Of a stretch of 64,000 bases of DNA, positions 58,309 through 64,000 are shown in pieces. Within the stretch, counting starts at the first letter, position 1. Each line of letters begins with the position of its first letter. The stretch comes from Apostichopus japonicus (taxonomy: Eukaryota > Echinodermata > Holothuroidea > Aspidochirotida > Stichopodidae), in contig NC_092582.1 of the NCBI RefSeq assembly GCF_037975245.1, positions 17,324,577 to 17,388,576 of the forward strand, given 5' to 3'. The position numbers and the translations under genes were made by a program. Below the pieces are notes generated by a model. It made no database searches, was not told the origin of the DNA, and was given only the letters and a program-made list of their open reading frames with translations.

Positions 58309-58617
58309 CTTCGGTCTCGCGGAACTTCGGTCTAGCGGAACTTCTGTCTCGCGGAACTTCGGTCTCGCGGACCTTCGGTCTCGCGGACCTTCGGTCTCGC
58401 GGACCTTTCTTTAATTTTGGTCTCGCGGACCTTTTTTAAATTTCGGTCTCGCGGACTTTTTTTAATTTCGGTCTGGCGGACCTTTCTTTAATTTCGGTCT
58501 CGCGGACCTTTTTTTAATTTCGGTCTCGCGGACCTTTTTAATTTCGGTCTCGCGGACCTTCGGTCTCGCGGACCTTTTTTAATTTTCGGTCTCGCGGACC
58601 TTCGGTCTCGTGGACTG
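58309..58617. repeat. GGTCTCGCGGACC array, right (inverted)
   Basis: About 15 units of TTCGGTCTCGCGGACC or variants, some head to tail with 16-bp period, others with TTTTTTAAT linkers. Inverse of the left array. Confidence 0.9.
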
Positions 58618-59789
58618 TAATCGGAAGTGAGGGGGGAGCACACAGTTGCTTCTGCCCAGTATGAAATACATAACAAGCTGTCATCTTTGTGGAGAACTAC
58701 TAATAGTAAGAAACTTAGCATTATATCTTAAATAATTCTGTGAGGCGATATAAAACAGGAAGTGCTAGCCCAGGAATTATCTTTAACTATATATACAGCA
58801 GGTTATTTGACAGGTTGGTCCCACATTTTCTGTGCTCATTAGGGCCTACTGTAAATGTTAGTGGGAACAGACATAATAGTTGCCTTCTGCCCATTATGTA
58901 GTACATATCAAGCTGCCACTCCTGTTAAGGACTACTAATTGAGTAAAGCTAAGCTGCTTTTGTAAAACAATTTTGTGGGAATATAAAGGCTTGGAGTTAT
59001 TCTTTGACCTTTACAGCAGGTTATTGGCAGGTTAGTACTGTAAATATTTGTGGAAACTAAAACACAGCTGCTTCTACCCAGTATATATAAAGCTGCCACC
59101 CCTGGACTAAACTAATTGAGTAAAGCTAAGCCGCTTTTTGTAAAATAATTCTGTGGGAATTTAAAGTATAAAGTGAAAACTGACTATATTGTTGCTTCTG
59201 CCCAGTATGAATACATATAAAGCTGCTATCCTTGTTGAGGACTACCCATAGCAAAAACCTTAGCATTATTTCTTAAAAGTTCTGTGGGTATATAAAACAT
59301 GAAGTGCTAGGCCAGGAATTATCTTTAACTATATATACAGTACAGCAGGTTATTTGGCAGGTTGGTCCCATATTTTCTGCGCTCATTAGGGCCTATACTG
59401 TAGATGATAGTGGGAACAGACATAACAGTGGATCTACCCATTATATAGTATATAATGCTGCCACCCCTGTTAGGACTATACTAATTGAGTAAAACTAAGC
59501 AGATTTTAATTGTAAAACAATTTGGTGGGGATATAAAACAAGAAGTGCAAGCTAGCCAGGATTTATCCTTTTAAATAACAGCAGGTTGGTCCCACATTTT
59601 CTGTGCTCATTGAAGCCTATACTGTAAATGAAAGTGGTAACGGACAACACAGTTGCTTCTGCCCAGTATGAAATATATAAAAAGCTGTCATCCTTATTGA
59701 GGACTACTAATCGAAAAAACTTAGCAGTATTTCTTAAACAATTCTGTGGGATATAAAACAGGATATGCTAGGCCAAGAATTATCTTTAA

Positions 59790-59794
<5 letters not shown>

Positions 59795-59820
<26 letters not shown>

Positions 59821-59936
59821 CCATATATATATACCATATATATATATATATATATATCTATATATATATACCATATATATATATATACACCATATACATA
59901 TATATATATATTAATATATACATATATATATATATA
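59795..59936. repeat. (CT)n and interrupted (TA)n microsatellite
   Basis: CTCTCTCTC then TA repeats with regular CCATATATA and ACACCATA interruptions. It closes the 320-bp array. Confidence 0.9.
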
Positions 59937-60121
59937 AGTCATTATTTGATACTGGGTTACTAAAGTGTGACATGCATGTTCAAAAATGAATTACACAAAG
60001 GTATCTATTTGAGTGCTGATTCTGGTTCTCTGGTGAATGTCGAACACAATTAGTCATGTTAAAATATAATACAGTATTGAGAAAGGTGGATTTGAGGCAA
60101 ATAAAAAGGACAAGTGATGAT

Positions 60122-60520
60122 GTTAACGTATGTGACTCGGTGTCCTACAGTTGTCTATAAACATAGCCCCTTCTCCATTAAAGTGAAGGGGAATATATAT
60201 GAGCAATGTCAAATGATATCTTATGACACCAAAAAAATTGAAGTTCTTATCATATTCCATTGTAAGTTAATGAGGCTGATCATTTAGGACACCATAACAT
60301 ACGTTAACAACACAACAGGAATTTGGAGTTATAGAACTTAGCCACTGGCTCAATGACAAATTTCATCAACTAGTTAGATAGCGTACCTTAGAACTACATG
60401 GAATGAAGTGTTTCCTAGCATGGAAGTTCTCAGTCTTCTCAATAATTTACATTCAAAGTGCATATTGTTAACGTATGTTATGAAGACACCAAAAAATGAG
60501 ACACCATCACATACGTTAAC
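60122..60520. repeat. Cluster of GTTAACGTATGTGAT...GGTGTC words
   Basis: Four composite words of about 22-24 bp: forward at 60122 and 60467, inverted at 60287-60308 and 60499-60520. Each has GTTAACGTATGT followed after a few bases by GGTGTC or its inverse GACACC. Extra GACACC copies lie nearby (60226, 60485). The DNA between them is unique. Confidence 0.75.
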
Positions 60521-60595
60521 AGATGTTCTAAAACCATGTTTTAGACTCATTGGATGATGGAAATAGTTTAATTCTATTTCAAACATGGTGAAATA

Positions 60596-61125
60596 CAGGC
60601 GCGTATCCAGGATTTTCTTACCCGGGGGGCGCGAATTACTATCTAAGCGGAGCGCCACCATCGGTTGGCGCGCAGCGTACAAGAAAATTTCTGGTTTTGA
60701 TACCCCCCAGATCACCGGAAATAGCACTTCTCGGGCTTGAAAATGACCAACCAGATGTACACTTTTGCCTGAGAACCAAGTGTTTCCCAAAACTTTTTTC
60801 CATCCATAACCTTTTTGCAGATTGTCACCAGTCACACATCATGTTCGACCTCATTGCATGTCCTATGGATCATTGCTTTTGTAGGTGATTCTACGTCACG
60901 GCCCACAATATCCGAAAGCCCCACTTTTCAATGTTTTAAGCCCATTATTTGTTGAGAATTCACATTTCTCGTGAATAAAATCACTTGAAAACATACCCAT
61001 AATGTTGCACAAAATTCAATCTATGGACAAGCAATATAGAAAAACCTCCTTGAACCCCTAACAGACAGGTCAAAGTTGCACGAGTAGAGGAAAGTATGAT
61101 GAAGAATGTTGGTGAGGAAATTTTC
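60596..61125 (-). mobile_element. hAT-like dispersed repeat, copy 2
   Basis: Inverse of 32125-32651. It begins CAGGCGCGTATCCAGGATTT and continues through the same GCGGAGCGCCACCATC segment to about 61125, where similarity stops just before the start of the 61.2 kb element. Confidence 0.6.
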
Positions 61126-61191
61126 GAAAATTCAGACAGAGTTAATTTATTGGTGTAGAAATATTGCAACCTGTTATAATGGCTATTACTC

Positions 61192-61637
61192 TCTTAAAAT
61201 GTTAGACTGAAGAATTCAGTCTTCTGTGAGACTGAAATTTTTTTCAGTGTTATACACTGAGCTTAGACTGAGAAACACCTACTTAGACTATATTATCAAT
61301 TACACCGTTCAGTCGCTGTTTTGGACTGACTGTATTAACCAATCAGCTAATCACATGTGGCATGGCATCTTACCATTTTCAGTCTCTGTATTCCACTGAA
61401 AAATGTATCCAATCAGAGAATAGAAATGCGCCTACGTCATCAGAAAAACTTGCAAATACGCTGCACAAAAATAAGTGACAACGAGCGCTACAATTTGTGT
61501 ACATATATACTGCATACTATATTCTTCGCTTAGCCAGGTACTCGCTGTACTGTACGTACGCACGCCGTACACACAGCTAGGCATGAACGAGACAGACGAC
61601 CGTATGTCTAAGCTAGAGTAAAGGTTATAAATTAGCA
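61192..61637 (+). promoter_or_regulatory. Subterminal AGACTGA words and presumed promoter
   Basis: About 11 AGACTGA/TCAGTCT/CACTGA words in both orientations (61203-61400), then CCAATCAGCT (61340) and CCAATCAGAG (61409), then a CpG-richer stretch up to the ATG at 61638. Same order as the right end of the 6.9 kb element. Confidence 0.45.
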
Positions 61638-61707
61638 ATGGCTGAGTCTTTAAGAACTTTTCTTACAAATAAAGGTTTCCACGAAGAAGTGATAACAGTG
61701 TTCGAGG
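61638..61707 (+). CDS. SAM-like first exon
   Basis: ATG at 61638; reads MAESLRTFLTNKGFHEEVIT then VFEG, where the Gly codon is split by a donor (GAGG, then GTATGT). 70 nt, phase 1. It aligns with the exon at 52955-52892: both have a hydrophobic position, KGF or SGF, then I..F and Gly in the same phase. The pattern fits the start of a SAM protein-interaction domain, which needs at least one more exon; that exon was not found. The start is supported by the short conserved N-terminus. Function unknown. Confidence 0.5.
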
Positions 61708-61859
61708 GTATGTATGTATGTTTTTTGTTGTTTTCCAATTAATACAGAATAAAAGCTTGGCAGTTCGTAACGTTAGTTATTCAAGGCTTGTGCGCGAGGT
61801 AGGCCTAGTTAGGCTGTACTATAGCAAATAGGGCTTAGGCTATTGTTATAATTGGTGGG

Positions 61860-62700
61860 GCCTATTTACACGATCATCGGGCGAATACGCACGCTGGTCC
61901 TGCATATGTACCCGATCGTCGGATTCGTCGGGCAAATCAGCCCACCTGTCCTGCATATGTACCCGATCGTCGGGCGAATATAAGCACGCTTGTCCTGCAA
62001 TATGTACTCGATCGTCCCAAAATGAATCTAGGCCTAGGCTAGGTTAACCTCATAACAAATACTTGAACATAATAATGCTCAAGAAATTGCAAAACACTAT
62101 TATGCATAGATTGTAAGCACCCTTAATTATTTGACAAATGTAGTTACAGCCATTACAGCATGAAGCTATCACGGTACCAGATCGTCGGGAAAATTAGCCC
62201 GCCTGTCCTGCATATGTACCCAATCGTCGGGCGAATAAGCACGCTTGTCAGGACTGCATTATGTACTCGATCGTCCCAAATGAATCTAGGCTAGGTTTAC
62301 CTCATAACAAATTCTTGTACAATAATGCTCAAGAAATTGCAAAACACAGTACTATTATGCATAGATTGTAAGCACCCTTAATTATTTGAAAAAAAAATGT
62401 AGTTACTGCTACAGCCATTACAGCATGAAGCTATCACGGTACCAGATCGTCGGGCAAATTAGCCCGCCTGTCCTGCATATGTACTCAATCGTCGGGCGAA
62501 TAAGCACGCTTGTCAGGACTGCAATATGTACTCGATCGTCCAAAGTGAATCTAGGCTAGGTTAACCTCATAACAAAAACTTGAACATAATAATGCTCAAG
62601 AAATTGCAAAACACAGTACTATTATGCATAGATTGTAAGCACCTAATTATTTGAAAAATGTAGTTACTGCTACAGCCATTACAGCATGAAGCTAACACGA
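61860..62700. repeat. 262-bp tandem repeat with CGATCGTCGGGCGAAT motifs
   Basis: Nearly three units; CTCGATCGTCC occurs at 62007, 62268 and 62531. Each unit has ATCGTCGGGCGAATA, GCCTGTCCTGCATATGTAC and ATTATGCATAGATTGTAAGC. It lies in the presumed first intron of the SAM-like gene. Confidence 0.85.
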
Positions 62701-63221
62701 TTCTGTTAAACCATTACCATTCAATCACTAATCTTATGAAATCAGTTTCTTTTACAAGCAGATAGACATATTAGTGAAATCAGTAGGCTAAAATGTAAAT
62801 CATATTCCTTGTTCACTGGTTTTCTATGCTGATGTAATGGAATCAGGAGATGTCATGAACAATTTATCCTTAAAAAGAGAAATTTCTGAAAACAACTAAC
62901 AACAAACCTTGCTTGATAACCATGTACCTGCCAAAATCAACATGATAACCCATAAATGTTAGGTTGAATTTGAATCCACCTTCACATAACACATCTCACC
63001 CGCCATGGATGACATATTGCTGCCTATCGTGAATTGATATATCTCCTTCGTACAATGCCAGTCATGTTCTTGTTTCTCCATTCTCTCCTAAATATTATTC
63101 TAGTCTAGTCCACATCGAACTCTACCTCTCAACATATCTTTTTTTAAGATATTAAGATATGTTTTGATTCATACCATATTGCTTGTCTTTTATCACATTT
63201 ATTTTTATCTTCACCAAACAG
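62701..63221. other. Presumed intron, no exon recognised
   Basis: AT-rich sequence. The missing middle exon (needed to change phase 1 to phase 0) may lie here or in the tandem repeat, but I could not identify it. Confidence 0.35.
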
Positions 63222-63368
63222 GAGGGCACAGATATTGAGAGCGCAGCACAGGGCAGACAAGGACAATATTGGCAGCCTTTCATCCTATCTCTCAGACCAG
63301 AATTGAACCCCAAACAATTCTTCATTGTGGCAGATAAACTGGCCATTTCAGCAGGGACAGAGGCGTAG
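63222..63368 (+). CDS. Candidate downstream exon with QPFILSL...FFIVADK motif
   Basis: Opens after a good acceptor (TTTTTATCTTCACCAAACAG) in phase 0. Reads EGTDIESAAQGRQGQYWQPF, ILSLRPELNPKQFFIVADKL, then AISAGTEA and a TAG stop. The composition is clearly protein-like. QPFIL...P....FFIVADK is matched by the decayed exon in the 6.9 kb element. A real protein of this type would be expected to continue, so the stop may mark a broken copy or the donor lies just before it. The role is unknown; it may be a transposon accessory protein. Confidence 0.45.
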   Translation, partial: EGTDIESAAQGRQGQYWQPFILSLRPELNPKQFFIVADKLAISAGTEA

Positions 63369-64000
63369 AACATACATTTAACATAGACTATACACCCCCT
63401 CTACAACACTAGTTTTGTGAGTTCCATGCTTCCATGGTTTATGGAATTTTGCAACCAACAGAAGTGAAGTCTCTACTGAGTCCGTATCCTTGCCACATCA
63501 ATAAGGGCAGTCAGCATGGAGTAATTTCAAGGAGTGAATGCTACATTTTATTGCTCTGTAGTCCGGAACCCCGTCTGTCAGCGTGGAGTAACTTTAAAAG
63601 GGTGTGAAGACTCGCGCAAAAAGAACGTCTAATGCCGGTAATCTGACCTAGTTTCGAATGAGGTGTGACAGAAGTGTTAGACACTGCCATCGATCCCAGA
63701 AAATACAAACACAGCTTGCTACCGTTGGTAATTAGACACTAGTGTACAGTCAGTACATACAGCTGCAGTCAATACCCACATCACAGTGTATAAACGATAC
63801 AGCGATGAACATCTCAGGTCCAGCTAAAGATATCAAGGTATCACGTTTCATTACTGTCTGTCTTTGTTAGCGACACGAACAAACATCACTTGCAAGCAAC
63901 AGAAAGTTAACTTTTTCAGATGGCTGCATGCTGTTTGGGACAAGTCTTCAATGCCTTTAAGGAGTAACTAACACATACCCTAAAATGTTAAATTGATTAC
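63369..64000. other. No certain gene
   Basis: A plus-strand frame at 63418-63608 (MVYGILQPTEVKSLLSPY) is open, but it has two related AGCRTGGAGTAAYTT segments at 63517 and 63580 that suggest a local duplication. No splice sites support it. Confidence 0.25.

Larger units (their letters stand above)
57029..58622. mobile_element. 1.6 kb element with inverted GGTCCGCGAGACC arrays
   Basis: GGTCCGCGAGACCGAA units face their inverse TTCGGTCTCGCGGACC units across about 1.1 kb. The unit is flanked by GGAAGTGAGGGGG on both sides (57016-57028 and 58623-58635), and the host array resumes directly after. This indicates insertion with a target duplication of up to 13 bp (the G run makes the exact size uncertain). 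The spacer has no convincing gene. Confidence 0.7.
56150..59790. repeat. Diverged tandem array of about 320-bp units
   Basis: Units share GGCCAGGAATTATCCTTAA, GGTTGGTCCCACATTTTCTG, TGTTGCTTCTGCCCAGTATA and AAGCTGCCACCCTTGTTGAG. Recognisable unit starts lie at about 56184, 56504, 56823, 58768, 59309, 59550 and 59770. The array is interrupted by the element at 57029-58622. No open frame is conserved between units. Confidence 0.8.
61192..64000 (+). mobile_element. Likely second CACTA-like transposon, left end only
   Basis: Begins near CTCTTAAAATGTTAGACTGA (about 61190-61210), similar in layout to CACTCTAAAAACAAAAGAGT of the 6.9 kb element. It is followed by many AGACTGAA/TTCAGTCT words, two CCAATCAG boxes and a SAM-like first exon. 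The terminal CAC is not conserved and the other end lies outside the window, so no target duplication can be checked. Confidence 0.4.

Overview
This is a 64 kb piece of an animal nuclear genome. It is AT-rich and intron-like, full of (TA)n microsatellites and decayed transposons, with no bacterial-style genes, CRISPR arrays or rRNA. The transposon mix (Penelope-like elements with hammerhead ribozymes, a tRNA-derived SINE, EEP-endonuclease LINEs, CACTA-like elements, foldback elements) and the very frequent palindrome TAGGCCTA suggest a marine invertebrate, probably an echinoderm. That assignment is inference. Most open frames are short and not real genes.

Layout. 1-5 kb: two exons with compatible splice phases (1599-1699, 2575-2777) of an unrecognised gene or transposon gene. 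5-8 kb: a dispersed repeat carrying a tiny 28-bp hairpin insertion, then a broken LINE endonuclease. 8.7-12.1 kb: a 3.4 kb element with inverted termini and inverted GGACAATT arrays. 13-16 kb: a palindromic MITE family with 7-bp target duplications, including a composite copy that contains a LINE fragment, plus long hairpins. 16-26 kb: mostly gene-free, with SINE copies, a dispersed repeat and a cluster of the word GGTAACTCGCATTAC. 26-34 kb: two Penelope-like relics, one with a recognisable hammerhead ribozyme, and hAT-like repeat ends. 34-46 kb: mostly unassigned, with a 24-bp minisatellite, another MITE, a second hammerhead-like relic and a GAGGGCA minisatellite. 46.37-53.27 kb: a 6.9 kb CACTA-like transposon with TG target duplications, carrying a minus-strand SAM-like first exon near its right end and a nested 2.8 kb palindrome built of 145-bp repeats. 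56-60 kb: a tandem array of about 320-bp units interrupted by a 1.6 kb element with inverted GGTCCGCGAGACC arrays. 61.2-64 kb: the start of what looks like a second, related transposon with the same promoter and first-exon layout on the plus strand.

Main themes. (1) Very small hairpin units (28 and 75 bp) beginning CA and ending TG are flanked by 7-8 bp direct repeats, and a paralogous sequence shows the empty site of one. (2) Three unrelated elements share one architecture, inverted tandem arrays at their ends, as in foldback/TU-type transposons. (3) Several loci each carry their own 13-24 bp word repeated irregularly. (4) Two CACTA-like ends have the same order of terminal word array, two CCAAT boxes and a short SAM-like first exon ending in phase 1. 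Nothing here could be confirmed by database search.
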